Source: Bacteroidales bacterium (lineage in GTDB: Bacteria > Bacteroidota > Bacteroidia > Bacteroidales > B18-G4). From it: a DNA stretch of 8,711 nt. The stretch is taken from positions 1 to 8,711 of the forward strand of contig JAGLYE010000050.1 of assembly GCA_023132505.1 (NCBI GenBank), read 5' to 3'. The translations under genes and the position numbers were made by a program. The notes beneath the pieces were generated by a model. It had not been told where the DNA came from. It saw only the letters and a list, made by a program, of their open reading frames with translations, and did no database searches. Of this stretch, positions 1 through 7,057 are shown one piece after another; positions within the stretch are counted from its first letter, which is position 1, and each line of letters begins with the position of its first letter.

Positions 1-150
1 GCCGAAAGCCTGTGTGATTCCATTGCAATCATCGATCATGGGAAAATGATCATTAATGGAAAAACCAAAGAGATCATCAAAGGCAAAGAAAAATATACCG
101 ACCTGGAAAGTGTATTTCTGCACCTGACAGGTAGTAGGATAAGAGACTGA
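1..150 (+). CDS. ABC transporter ATP-binding protein, C-terminal end (partial)
   Basis: Only the last 49 codons are present; the gene begins upstream of the window. The frame opens with AESLCDSIAIIDHGKMI, which matches the stretch after the H-loop of ABC-2 type ATPases, where 'AE.LCDRIAIIDHG+' is very common, and it ends with LESVFLHLTG, the usual closing motif of DrrA/CcmA-type exporter ATPases. The Walker A, signature and Walker B motifs are outside the window. The stop (148-150) lies 3 nt before the start of the permease gene, so the two are almost certainly cotranscribed and form one exporter. The subfamily is well supported by the two motifs; the substrate cannot be read from this fragment. 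From its position next to the biosynthetic operon, export of the polyene-type product or an intermediate is possible but unproven. Confidence 0.85.
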   Translation, partial: AESLCDSIAIIDHGKMIINGKTKEIIKGKEKYTDLESVFLHLTGSRIRD

Positions 151-153
151 GAA

Positions 154-1428
154 ATGCATAAACTGGGTACATCTATCATGAAAGAGGTCCTCATCCTGAT
201 CAGAGATCTGGGGGGTTTAGCCATTATTTTTATCATGCCCATGGTGCTGGTCTTCGTCATGGCCCTGATACAGGACAGCACATTCCGCAAAATGGACGAG
301 ACCTGCTTGTCAGTCCTTTTTATTGATGAGGACCGGGATTCAGTTGGCCTGGCCATTGAGCAGGGATTGATCAACTCCGATATGATAGTGCTTGAAAAGA
401 CCTACGATGGACAAACACTTGACCGGGAAACGATGGTTTACCTGGTTAGTGAAGGAAAATACCAGGTCGGTATTATCGTGCCTGGCAAGTCCACCGAAAA
501 ACTCAGGAAGAAAGCTGTTTACCTTGTTGACAAAGCCCTTGAAGATGAGGATCTCCCTTTAAACAAACCCGATGCTGAACCTTCAACTATAATCATCTAT
601 TTTGATCCGGTTATTAAACATTCTTTTCGGGAAACCGTGCGAATGGCACTTGGAAAGCTGACTTATGGCATTGAGTCGGGTATGGTGTTCAAATTGTTTT
701 CAGAAAGAGTTTCGGATCTTCTCGAAATAGAGGCCACTATGGAGTATGATCCTAGTGGGGTTATTCAGCTGGAAGAAAGAAATGCTGTGAATGTACACAC
801 AGAGATAATTCCGAATTCAGTTCAGCACAATGTGCCTGCCTGGGCAGTTTTTGCCATGTTTTTCATTCTGATCCCGCTTACAGCAAATATAATAAAGGAG
901 AGGAACAGCGGCAGCATGCTGCGTATCCGGCTGATGCCCGGCTCCTATTGGGTAACTATCATGGCAAAGATCATTGTTTATCTGTTCATCAGCAGCATAC
1001 AATTTGTTCTGATGTTGCTCGTCGGAATCTTCATCCTTCCGCTTTTTGGCTTGCCATTGTTAGAATTGGGAAACCATATTTTTGCCATTATCATTATGGT
1101 AATCGCAACCGGTCTGGCAGCAACCGGTTACGGGCTTGCATTGGGCTCTGTCGCCAATACTCCTGAACAAGCTGCTGCCTTTGGATCTGTTTCTGTTATT
1201 ATCTTTGCTGCCCTGGGAGGAATATGGGTGCCTGTTTTTGTCATGCCCCCGATGATGCAAAATTTTAGTATTATCTCCCCACTCAACTGGGGTCTGGAAG
1301 GTTTCTATACGATCTTTCTGCGTAATGGGGGGGTCTTTGATATATTGCCCTGGGCTGCTTTGCTAACTGCTTTCTGCCTCATTTGCATGGCTGTAGCATT
1401 TTATTTTTTAAGGCTTAAAAAGAATTAG
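154..1428 (+). CDS. ABC-2 type transporter permease
   Basis: Inner-membrane permease of 424 aa that should pair with the ATPase ending at position 150. Architecture seen in the sequence: one N-terminal membrane segment (about residues 21-39) after the charged coupling helix, a large soluble region (about 40-225), then about five hydrophobic segments (about 229-247, 272-296, 307-330, 342-365 and 398-420). This 1+5 layout with a large extracytoplasmic loop is standard for ABC-2 permeases (ABC2_membrane_3 type). Family motifs include KERNSGSMLRIRLMPGS near residues 248-264 and SPLNWGLEGFYTIFLR near 375-390. I keep the ATG at 154 because it follows the ATPase stop by 3 nt; an ATG at 178 (residue 9, MKEVLIL) is a reasonable alternative start and would keep the amphipathic helix. 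There is a G7 run at about 1327-1333 near the 3' end, with the frame intact. Substrate unknown. Confidence 0.88.
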   Translation: MHKLGTSIMKEVLILIRDLGGLAIIFIMPMVLVFVMALIQDSTFRKMDETCLSVLFIDEDRDSVGLAIEQGLINSDMIVLEKTYDGQTLDRETMVYLVSEGKYQVGIIVPGKSTEKLRKKAVYLVDKALEDEDLPLNKPDAEPSTIIIYFDPVIKHSFRETVRMALGKLTYGIESGMVFKLFSERVSDLLEIEATMEYDPSGVIQLEERNAVNVHTEIIPNSVQHNVPAWAVFAMFFILIPLTANIIKERNSGSMLRIRLMPGSYWVTIMAKIIVYLFISSIQFVLMLLVGIFILPLFGLPLLELGNHIFAIIIMVIATGLAATGYGLALGSVANTPEQAAAFGSVSVIIFAALGGIWVPVFVMPPMMQNFSIISPLNWGLEGFYTIFLRNGGVFDILPWAALLTAFCLICMAVAFYFLRLKKN

Positions 1429-1433
1429 TTTTT

Positions 1434-1466
1434 CAGGGATGTCCTCCCTGGTAGGGATGATATCCC
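1434..1466. other. Two tandem short hairpins in the ABC/KS intergenic gap
   Basis: In the 83-bp gap after the permease, CAGGGA (1434-1439) pairs with TCCCTG (1445-1450) across a 5-nt loop, and GGGAT (1454-1458) pairs with ATCCC (1462-1466) across a 3-nt loop. The two stems share the GGGAT word. No clear T-run follows either stem, so this is not a classical intrinsic terminator. It could still be a weak terminator for the ABC operon, an mRNA-processing site or a regulator site. The symmetry is seen directly; function is inference. Confidence 0.4.
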
Positions 1467-1496
1467 ATTTCATTATATAATCCTTCAAAAATTTCC

Positions 1497-1504
1497 TATT
1501 TTAG
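1497..1504 (+). promoter_or_regulatory. Possible Bacteroidota -7 element for the KS operon
   Basis: TATTTTAG differs by one base from the Bacteroidota -7 consensus TAnnTTTG and ends 7 nt before the ATG at 1512. The gap is AT-rich (TATATAAT at 1474-1481). The spacing would give a very short or absent leader, as for the better match at 8449-8456. No clear -33 TTTG element is seen. Weak evidence; it rests mainly on the need for a promoter at the head of the tight nine-gene run. Confidence 0.25.
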
Positions 1505-1511
1505 CAATGTT

Positions 1512-2672
1512 ATGAAAACGGTATTTGCCGGCGCAGAAAATATCATTTCCTCACTTGGGTTTAACACTGATGAAAACATCAGAAATATCCTGAATGGGAA
1601 TACCGGCATTGCCATTGACAGCAATGGCATTTATTCGCCACTGCCACTGCCACTTTCAAAAGTTGATTATTCACAACTCGAAAGCCTGTTTAAGGATGTT
1701 ATCCCTACCAATGAGCAAAGGCAATTTACCCGGCTTGAAAAAATGTTCATCCTTTCCATTACAGATGCGCTAAAACAAAGCAAGCTTAACATCAGTTCCG
1801 CTGATACCCTGATCATCATCACCACGACAAAGGGCAATATTGACCTGCTGGACCCCGTCTTACAGGAAAGTTTTGGGAAGCAACGAGTTTATTTACATGA
1901 GATGGCAAAGGTGGTAACCGCTTATTTCAATAATCCCAACCCGGCCATGATCGTTTCCAATGCATGTATTTCCGGGATACTGGGTATTGTTTATGGCGAA
2001 CGCCTGATCAGATCAGGAAAGTTCAGGAATGTGCTTGTAAGTGGAGGGGACCTGATGTCGGAATTCATTGTTTCCGGTTTTCAATCTTTTCAGTCATTGA
2101 GTGAAAAGGCCTGCAGGCCTTTTGATAAAAGCCGTGATGGCTTAACCATTGGGGAAGGTTGCGGAACGATCATCATGTCATCAGACCCTGCATTATTTAT
2201 TGAAACACCTATTAAGGTCATGGGGGGGGCAGGCAGCAATGATGCCAACCATATCTCCGGACCCTCCAGAACAGGTGAAGGCCTTTTTCTTGCCATTGAG
2301 CAAGCCATGAAACTTTCAGGGATCGTTCCGGATATGATAGATACTATTTCGGCACATGGTACTGCAACTGATTATAATGATGAAATGGAAGCCAGGGCCT
2401 TCAGCAGGGCTGGCCTGGAGAATATTCCTGTTAACAGCTATAAAGGATACATCGGCCATACCCTGGGTGCTGCCGGCGTGATCGAAACCGCCATCTCCCT
2501 GCAATCAATGAGAAAGAATACACTTTTTCGCAGTGCAGGCTATGAACAACATGGGGTGTCGAAAAATATAAATGTGATCCGAAAAAACAAGGAAAAAGAG
2601 ATCACCACCTGCCTCAAAACAGGCTCAGGGTTTGGGGGTAGCAATGCTGCGGTGGTTTTTCAAAAGATATAA
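1512..2672 (+). CDS. Beta-ketoacyl-ACP synthase (aryl polyene/flexirubin-type KS), catalytically intact
   Basis: Condensing enzyme of 386 aa with the thiolase fold, expected to perform decarboxylative Claisen condensation on ACP-bound chains in the cytoplasm. The full catalytic set is visible: nucleophile Cys152 in SNACISG, His282 in SAHGTATD, His316 in KGYIGHTLGAAG with Lys311, and the C-terminal GSGFGGSN loop (371-378). It is slightly shorter than FabF (about 410 aa) and the N-terminus (FAGAENIISSLG) departs from the usual VVVTGxG start, which suggests a specialised cluster KS rather than primary FabF. It begins the tight operon and ends 2 nt before a half-length KS-fold gene, so the two products may form a heterodimer, as ApeO/ApeC-type pairs do in aryl polyene clusters. 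The coding sequence contains a (GCCACT)3 repeat and a G8 run, both in frame. No Shine-Dalgarno sequence precedes the ATG, as expected in Bacteroidota. Confidence 0.9.
   Translation: MKTVFAGAENIISSLGFNTDENIRNILNGNTGIAIDSNGIYSPLPLPLSKVDYSQLESLFKDVIPTNEQRQFTRLEKMFILSITDALKQSKLNISSADTLIIITTTKGNIDLLDPVLQESFGKQRVYLHEMAKVVTAYFNNPNPAMIVSNACISGILGIVYGERLIRSGKFRNVLVSGGDLMSEFIVSGFQSFQSLSEKACRPFDKSRDGLTIGEGCGTIIMSSDPALFIETPIKVMGGAGSNDANHISGPSRTGEGLFLAIEQAMKLSGIVPDMIDTISAHGTATDYNDEMEARAFSRAGLENIPVNSYKGYIGHTLGAAGVIETAISLQSMRKNTLFRSAGYEQHGVSKNINVIRKNKEKEITTCLKTGSGFGGSNAAVVFQKI
1637..1654 (+). repeat. Hexamer repeat (GCCACT)x3 inside the first KS gene
   Basis: Three exact copies of GCCACT lie in frame and encode the alternating Pro-Leu stretch PLPLPL near residues 43-48, in the N-terminal part of the KS. 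A change in copy number would keep the frame and add or remove two residues. Short and possibly coincidental. Confidence 0.5.
2222..2229 (+). repeat. G8 homopolymer inside the first KS gene
   Basis: Eight consecutive G residues encode the end of Met237 through Gly-Gly-Ala at residues 237-240 of the KS. The frame is intact here, and the catalytic His282, His316 and GFGG loop follow in the same frame. Loss or gain of one G would truncate the enzyme before both histidines. Such tracts are prone to slippage in replication and to sequencing or assembly error. Confidence 0.6.
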
Positions 2673-2674
2673 AA

Positions 2675-3340
2675 ATGTCATTGGTCATAAAGAAATATTG
2701 TTCTATTGTTACTGATCGCATCAATGTAGATGGCAGGACTGTTTTTACCCCCGATAACCAGGATGGTTTTAAGAAATTTGCCAGGGCAGCATACAGGCAT
2801 TTCCAAACTGACTATCCAAAATTTTTCAAGATGGACAGCCTCAGCAAGCTGGGATTTCTGTCTGTTGAGGTTTTATTAAAGGGAGAAAACGTCCTCAGTA
2901 AGCACTCAATAGAAAAAACCGGTCTTATTCTTACAAATGCCAGCTCTTCGCTTGAGATAGACGAAAAACACTGGGATACCATACGTGATCGCGGGCAGTA
3001 TTTTCCCAGTCCATCCAATTTTGTGTATACCCTGCCCAATATTATGGCCGGGGAAGCAGCCATCAGGCATGAATTCCGCGGGGAGAATACAGTATTAATC
3101 AGCAAGGCTTTTAATGCAGAATTGATCTTCAATACCGCCGATCTGGCATTTAAAACAGGGGCACTGGAATGCTGCATTTGCGGATGGGTGGAACAATACG
3201 GGAACAAATATGAATCACTCTTGTTTTTAGTTGAGCGATCAGAGCATGAAAATGAAGAAGGAAAATCAGAAGAAGATGTTATCTTTGAACCTTCAATTCT
3301 CTTGAAAATATATAAACGAGAACGAGCATGGAAGAATTAA
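2675..3340 (+). CDS. Half-length ketosynthase-fold protein without active-site Cys (chain-length-factor-like)
   Basis: Protein of 221 aa that resembles only the N-terminal half of a ketosynthase. Landmarks are FFKMDSLSKLG (50-60), GLILTNASSSLEID (83-96), PSPSNFVYTLPNIMAGEAAI (111-130) and then VLISKAFNAELIF, which occupies the place of the KS nucleophile segment. Lined up with ISTACSSSLNAI of the KS encoded at 3587, the Cys position falls on Phe146. The later GALECCICGWVE matches the KS strand 'ADRVIAGGTD'. No HGTGT or GH histidine segments follow, so it cannot be a complete enzyme. The likely family is the short Ketoacyl-synt_2 (PF13723) type, which includes ApeC-like partners in aryl polyene clusters. 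It starts 2 nt after an intact KS and its 3' end overlaps the ACP gene by 13 nt, so a heterodimer with the upstream KS is the best guess. The partner and role are inference. Confidence 0.75.
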   Translation: MSLVIKKYCSIVTDRINVDGRTVFTPDNQDGFKKFARAAYRHFQTDYPKFFKMDSLSKLGFLSVEVLLKGENVLSKHSIEKTGLILTNASSSLEIDEKHWDTIRDRGQYFPSPSNFVYTLPNIMAGEAAIRHEFRGENTVLISKAFNAELIFNTADLAFKTGALECCICGWVEQYGNKYESLLFLVERSEHENEEGKSEEDVIFEPSILLKIYKRERAWKN

Positions 3341-3582
3341 TTCAAAAGCTAAAAGTAGAAATCATTGAGGTGTTGAACCTGGAAGAGATGGAACCGGAAG
3401 ATATCGATAGTGATGATCCCCTGTTTGGTGAAGGCCTTGGCCTGGATTCTATTGATGCTCTTGAGCTTATTGTACTTCTGGAAAAAAACTACGGGATAAG
3501 GATCGAGGATCCAAAAGACGGCCGCAAGATCTTCTTTTCGGTCAGAACCATGGCTGAATATATCACCGAAAATCAAAAATAA
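3328..3582 (+). CDS. Acyl carrier protein
   Basis: Small acidic protein of 84 aa with the PP-binding fold. The phosphopantetheine attachment site is Ser41 in GLGLDSIDALELIVLLEKNYGI; the DSID form, instead of the DSLD/DSLE of primary-metabolism ACPs, is typical of ACPs in specialised type II clusters. Helix I (about 3-17), the loop LEEMEPEDIDSDDPLFGEG and helix II after Ser41 fit the family, and the length is normal. It would carry starter and growing chain between the KS, reductase and dehydratase enzymes and needs a phosphopantetheinyl transferase, not seen in this window. The ATG lies inside the preceding gene (13-nt overlap), which points to translational coupling, and the next KS starts 4 nt after its stop. 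Confidence 0.93.
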   Translation: MEELIQKLKVEIIEVLNLEEMEPEDIDSDDPLFGEGLGLDSIDALELIVLLEKNYGIRIEDPKDGRKIFFSVRTMAEYITENQK

Positions 3583-3586
3583 TTAC

Positions 3587-4786
3587 ATGAGCAGGGTTGT
3601 GGTTACTGGCATGGGGATAATTACCGCTATTGGGAACAATGTAGCGGAAAACCTTGAATCCCTTAAAAACCGCAAGCACGGTGTCGGGCCAATTCTATAC
3701 CTGGAAACTTCTCATAAAGGGGAAATCCCCGCCGCAGAAATAAAGTTCAGCAATGCAGAGCTGGCTTCTATGTCCGGCATTGATAAATCCGAATTATATA
3801 CACGTACTGCATTGCTGGGCCTGATCGCAGCACAAGAGGCATTTGATTCCGGCATCGGGAAATACGGCATTTCTGATACTAAGAGAACTGCACTTATTTC
3901 TTCCACCACTGTGGGAGGGATGGATAAGACTGAAAAATATTACCGGGATTACCTTAATAATGATAAGTATTCGCATTTTGTGCATACACATAATTGCAGC
4001 GACAGCTCAATGAAGATATGCGACCATCTGGGGCTGCGACATAAAAACATAACCATCAGCACAGCTTGTTCATCTTCGCTGAATGCCATATCGTTCGGAG
4101 CCAGGCTGATCAAACACGGCCTGGCCGACAGGGTGATCGCAGGCGGCACGGATGCACTGACGAAATTCACCCTGAACGGCTTTAACACCCTCATGATCCT
4201 CGACAAAGAACATTGCCGTCCGATGGATGCCAGCCGTACCGGTCTTAACCTTGGTGAAGGGGCGGCATACATTGTACTTGAAGCAGAAGAAGAAGCCCGT
4301 AATCATGGGAAAGATATATTATGCGAGCTAAAGGGTTATGCTAATGCCAACGACGCTTATCACCAAACAGCCAGCTCTCCTGATGGCTATGGGCCTTATC
4401 TGTCCATGAAAGGGGCACTGGATATGAGTGGCCTGGAACCTTCACAAATCAGTTATATCAATGCCCACGGAACAGGCACCGATAATAATGATCTGACCGA
4501 AGGCCTGGCTATAGACAGGATATTCGGACCTGACATCCCCCCTGTATCCTCTACAAAACCATATACCGGGCATACCCTTGCTGCTGCCGGAGTGGTGGAT
4601 ACCATCTTTTCAATCCTGGCCATCAGAGAACAATTGCTTTTCCCAAACCTGAACTTCAGACAAAGGATAGAGGAAATAAGTTTTGAACCCATCAAGGAAT
4701 TAAAGCCGGCTAAAATCGACCATGTCATTACCAATTCATTTGGTTTCGGCGGGAATGATTCAAGCCTTGTTTTGTCAAAATATTAA
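3587..4786 (+). CDS. Beta-ketoacyl-ACP synthase II-like (FabF-type KS), catalytically intact
   Basis: Condensing enzyme of 399 aa, close to the usual FabF length, starting with the classical MSRVVVTGMGIITAIG. Catalytic residues are all present: Cys161 in STACSSS, His294 in NAHGTGTD, Lys324 and His329 in STKPYTGHTLAAAG, and the NSFGFGGND loop at 383-391. HCRPMDASRTGLNLGEGA (209-226) is the normal KS link between the domains. It should elongate ACP-bound acyl chains and is the better FabF match of the two intact KS genes. It follows the ACP gene by 4 nt, and 1 nt after its stop begins a full-length KS-like gene with no catalytic triad, which suggests a KS/chain-length-factor pair as in type II polyketide and aryl polyene systems. 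Which of the two KS proteins initiates and which extends cannot be decided from sequence. Confidence 0.93.
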   Translation: MSRVVVTGMGIITAIGNNVAENLESLKNRKHGVGPILYLETSHKGEIPAAEIKFSNAELASMSGIDKSELYTRTALLGLIAAQEAFDSGIGKYGISDTKRTALISSTTVGGMDKTEKYYRDYLNNDKYSHFVHTHNCSDSSMKICDHLGLRHKNITISTACSSSLNAISFGARLIKHGLADRVIAGGTDALTKFTLNGFNTLMILDKEHCRPMDASRTGLNLGEGAAYIVLEAEEEARNHGKDILCELKGYANANDAYHQTASSPDGYGPYLSMKGALDMSGLEPSQISYINAHGTGTDNNDLTEGLAIDRIFGPDIPPVSSTKPYTGHTLAAAGVVDTIFSILAIREQLLFPNLNFRQRIEEISFEPIKELKPAKIDHVITNSFGFGGNDSSLVLSKY

Positions 4787-4787
4787 A

Positions 4788-5855
4788 ATGGAAGCATATA
4801 TCAGGGGCATAGGGAATATTTCACCACAAAACAGCTGGGACAATGCTGATTTCCCGGGTGAGACAGTGTTGTACGATAACAACCGCCTGAAATGTATTGA
4901 GCCTGATTACAAGGAGTTCATCAAGCCCATACAGATGCGCCGCATGAGCCGTACACTTAAGATGGGGGTGGCGGCAGCAGGCAAGTGCCTGCGCGATGCA
5001 AAAGTAGAAATGCCTGATGCCATTATTGTCGGGACCGGGCTGGGGATGATGCAAGACACCGAAAAGTTCCTCACTGCCATCATCGATAATGATGAGAAAT
5101 TCCTTACTCCTACTTCTTTCATACAGTCAACACACAACACGGTTGGTGCACATATCGCAGTTATGCTGAAATGCAATAAGTATAATCTTACTTATGTGCA
5201 TGATAGTATTTCTTTTGAAGAGGCATTGCTCGACAGTCTGATCCGCATCAAAGAAGATCACTCTGAAAAGATATTGCTTGCAGGGATCGATGAACTGACT
5301 GACGACTATTTTACAATTGCAAATAATGTAGGCTTCTGGAAAAAAGATATTAATGGAAATACCGACCTGCTTAATCATAACAGTTCCGGCTCTATAGCCG
5401 GAGAAGGTGCTTCATTTTTTATTGTCAGTGGTGAAGAACAGCCCGACAATTATGCACGTTTTGCAGGAGTGGATATTTTTTACAAACCTACCTCGGATGA
5501 TGAAACCGAAAACTTTATCAGGGAATTCATCAACTCCAGAGGACTGGAATTGCAAGATATTGACTTAGTGATCACCGGCATGAATGGGGATATGGTTGGG
5601 GATAATGTTTACAAGAGAATGCAGAAACGCCTGTTTGACAAAACTCCCACGGCTTATTATAAACACCTTTGCGGGGAATATTATACGTCATCTGCTTTTG
5701 CTGCATGGCTCGGCGTCATGATACTGAAAACCCAACGTTATCCTGATGACATATTCATAAATGATCATAAGCCATCAGGGCCTGTTAACAATATCCTGAT
5801 CTATAACCAGAATAACAATACCAACCACGCATTAACCCTTCTTTCGGCATGTTAG
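4788..5855 (+). CDS. Degenerate ketosynthase-like protein (chain-length-factor-like), all three catalytic residues replaced
   Basis: Protein of 355 aa with KS-fold landmarks but no catalytic triad. AIIVGTGLGMMQDTEKFL (78-95) and SFIQSTHNTVGAHIA (110-124) match KS segments. An ungapped comparison with the KS encoded at 3587 puts Ser140 (YVHDSISFEEAL) at the nucleophile Cys, Asn266 (GMNGDMVGD) at the first His and Glu297 (YKHLCGEYYTSSAFA) at the second His; the Lys of the last motif (Lys292) is retained. The protein is therefore probably non-condensing and may shape chain length or scaffold the neighbouring KS. I start it at the ATG 1 nt after the upstream stop. A longer frame beginning at 4722 would lie wholly inside the end of the KS gene and adds a stretch before MEAYIRGIGN, which is itself the normal first KS strand. 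The 3' end overlaps the deacetylase start by 7 nt. Confidence 0.8.
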   Translation: MEAYIRGIGNISPQNSWDNADFPGETVLYDNNRLKCIEPDYKEFIKPIQMRRMSRTLKMGVAAAGKCLRDAKVEMPDAIIVGTGLGMMQDTEKFLTAIIDNDEKFLTPTSFIQSTHNTVGAHIAVMLKCNKYNLTYVHDSISFEEALLDSLIRIKEDHSEKILLAGIDELTDDYFTIANNVGFWKKDINGNTDLLNHNSSGSIAGEGASFFIVSGEEQPDNYARFAGVDIFYKPTSDDETENFIREFINSRGLELQDIDLVITGMNGDMVGDNVYKRMQKRLFDKTPTAYYKHLCGEYYTSSAFAAWLGVMILKTQRYPDDIFINDHKPSGPVNNILIYNQNNNTNHALTLLSAC

Positions 5856-6625
5856 CTTACAAAAATGTGGTTCTGCTGCTGCTGGCCTGCTCGCTTATCA
5901 TCATTTTGCTGGCCTGGGCATTTGCCTTTCTGAATATTTGGCTGGTGCTTGCTTTGATCCTGCTTGACATTGGGTGTTTGATCGGAGGCTCATTTTATGT
6001 TTGCTCCGGCCTGTACCTGCATGCACATTGCAAAGGGGATACTGATAAAAAGCAAATTGCCATTACCTTCGATGATGGCCCGCATGCAGATATCACCCCA
6101 AAAGTTCTGGATATACTTAAACTACATGATATCAAAGCGGGTTTCTTCCTCATTGGCAAAAACACTGAAAAGAACCCCGAAATTGTGAAACGTATGCTGG
6201 ATGAGGGCCATCTTATCGGGAACCATTCCTGGTCGCATAGCAATTTCTTTGGCTTTTGGTGTACAAAAAAAGTCGTAGCAAGTCTCCGCAAAAATGAAGA
6301 TTTTATCGAAGGTATTAGCGGAAAAAGAACCAATCTGTTCAGACCGCCTTTTGGTGTGACCAACCCAAATATTGCAAGGGCTGCACGATTATTGGATTAC
6401 GCTGTAACAGGATGGAGTATCCGTTCACTTGATACCATGGGTAAAAGCAACGAAAAAATCATAATAAGGGTAGTGAAGCGTCTTAAACCCGGAAGTGTGA
6501 TCTTGTTCCACGACAATCACGAAGGGATCATTCCTATTTTAGAAAGCGTGATCAAAATAGCTGTTGCTGAGGGATATACATTCATTTCACCCGATAAATT
6601 ACTGAATATAGAAGCATATAAATAA
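5849..6625 (+). CDS. Membrane-anchored polysaccharide deacetylase (NodB homology, CE4 family)
   Basis: Protein of 258 aa with two hydrophobic helices at the N-terminus (about residues 7-28 and 30-52) followed by a complete NodB domain, so the enzyme is probably inner-membrane anchored. The CE4 motifs are all present: TFDDGPH (73-79, Asp75 as base and Asp76 as metal ligand), NHSWSH (125-130, His126 and His130 as metal ligands), RPPFG (165-169), WSIRSLD (189-195) and LFHD (219-222) with His221. Family members remove N- or O-acetyl groups from sugars with a divalent metal. In a KS/ACP operon the likely target is an acetylated glycan head group or a lipid-linked sugar of the product, but the true substrate is unknown. 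Its start overlaps the previous stop by 7 nt, and its stop directly abuts the next ATG, so it clearly belongs to the operon. Confidence 0.9.
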   Translation: MLAYKNVVLLLLACSLIIILLAWAFAFLNIWLVLALILLDIGCLIGGSFYVCSGLYLHAHCKGDTDKKQIAITFDDGPHADITPKVLDILKLHDIKAGFFLIGKNTEKNPEIVKRMLDEGHLIGNHSWSHSNFFGFWCTKKVVASLRKNEDFIEGISGKRTNLFRPPFGVTNPNIARAARLLDYAVTGWSIRSLDTMGKSNEKIIIRVVKRLKPGSVILFHDNHEGIIPILESVIKIAVAEGYTFISPDKLLNIEAYK

Positions 6626-7057
6626 ATGAAGCTGATCATATCAATTTTATTATTGTTATTCCATTTTATCCTTCCCCAGGGAGCGGGAGAATTAACAATT
6701 AAGGTGAGCAACATCGATCCCATTAAGGGTGAAGTATATATTGCAGTGTATAATAACTCCAAAGATTATATGGATATTGATGCCGCTGCATTCCGGAAAA
6801 TTGTGCCTGTAACGGCAGAAACGGAAACGATCGTCATAGGAGGTATTCAGGAGGGGGAATATGCTATAGCGGTATTTCAGGATATCAACGGAAATGGCGA
6901 GCTAGACACCAGGGGCGCCGGAATACCAAAGGAACCTTTCGGCTTTTCAAATGATGCCAGGGGGAAGTTTGGCCCGCCAAAGTATAAAAAAGCCCAATTC
7001 AGCTTTTCAGGCAACATGGAAATAAACATTAAACTGGTAAACAATGCAAATAAATAG
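6626..7057 (+). CDS. DUF2141 domain protein, exported
   Basis: Exported protein of 143 aa. A short N-terminus with one Lys and a hydrophobic core (MKLIISILLLLFHFILP) is a signal peptide, with cleavage likely near residues 18-22. The rest matches the DUF2141 family: a beta-rich start (LTIKVSNIDPIKGEVYIAVY), then GEYAIAVFQDINGNGELD (77-94), where Asp86, Asn88, Asn90 and Asp94 form an EF-hand-like loop that could bind Ca2+, and GIPKEPFGFSND with FGPPKYKKAQF downstream. The family is widespread in the Bacteroidota and Proteobacteria and has no settled biochemical role that I know of. It begins directly after the deacetylase stop (0 nt) and its end overlaps the LolA-like start by 14 nt, so it is embedded in the operon. 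A role in periplasmic handling of the product is inference only. Confidence 0.88.
   Translation: MKLIISILLLLFHFILPQGAGELTIKVSNIDPIKGEVYIAVYNNSKDYMDIDAAAFRKIVPVTAETETIVIGGIQEGEYAIAVFQDINGNGELDTRGAGIPKEPFGFSNDARGKFGPPKYKKAQFSFSGNMEINIKLVNNANK

Noticed and set aside
2812..3207. Open frame of 131 codons on the - strand
   Set aside because: Antisense to the half-length KS gene, with no family features; the + strand frame is supported by KS landmarks and operon spacing.
2675..3340. Half-length KS as a pseudogene remnant
   Set aside because: The frame is open, the spacing to both neighbours is tight (2-nt gap, 13-nt overlap), and short KS-fold partners are known in this cluster class, so a functional short protein is more likely than decay.
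4722..4787. In-frame 22-codon N-terminal extension of the degenerate KS gene
   Set aside because: It lies wholly within the end of the preceding KS gene. The ATG at 4788 is 1 nt after that stop and gives a normal KS-like first strand, so the shorter start is preferred.
5995..6363. Open frame of 122 codons on the - strand
   Set aside because: Antisense to the NodB domain, whose catalytic motifs confirm the + strand reading.
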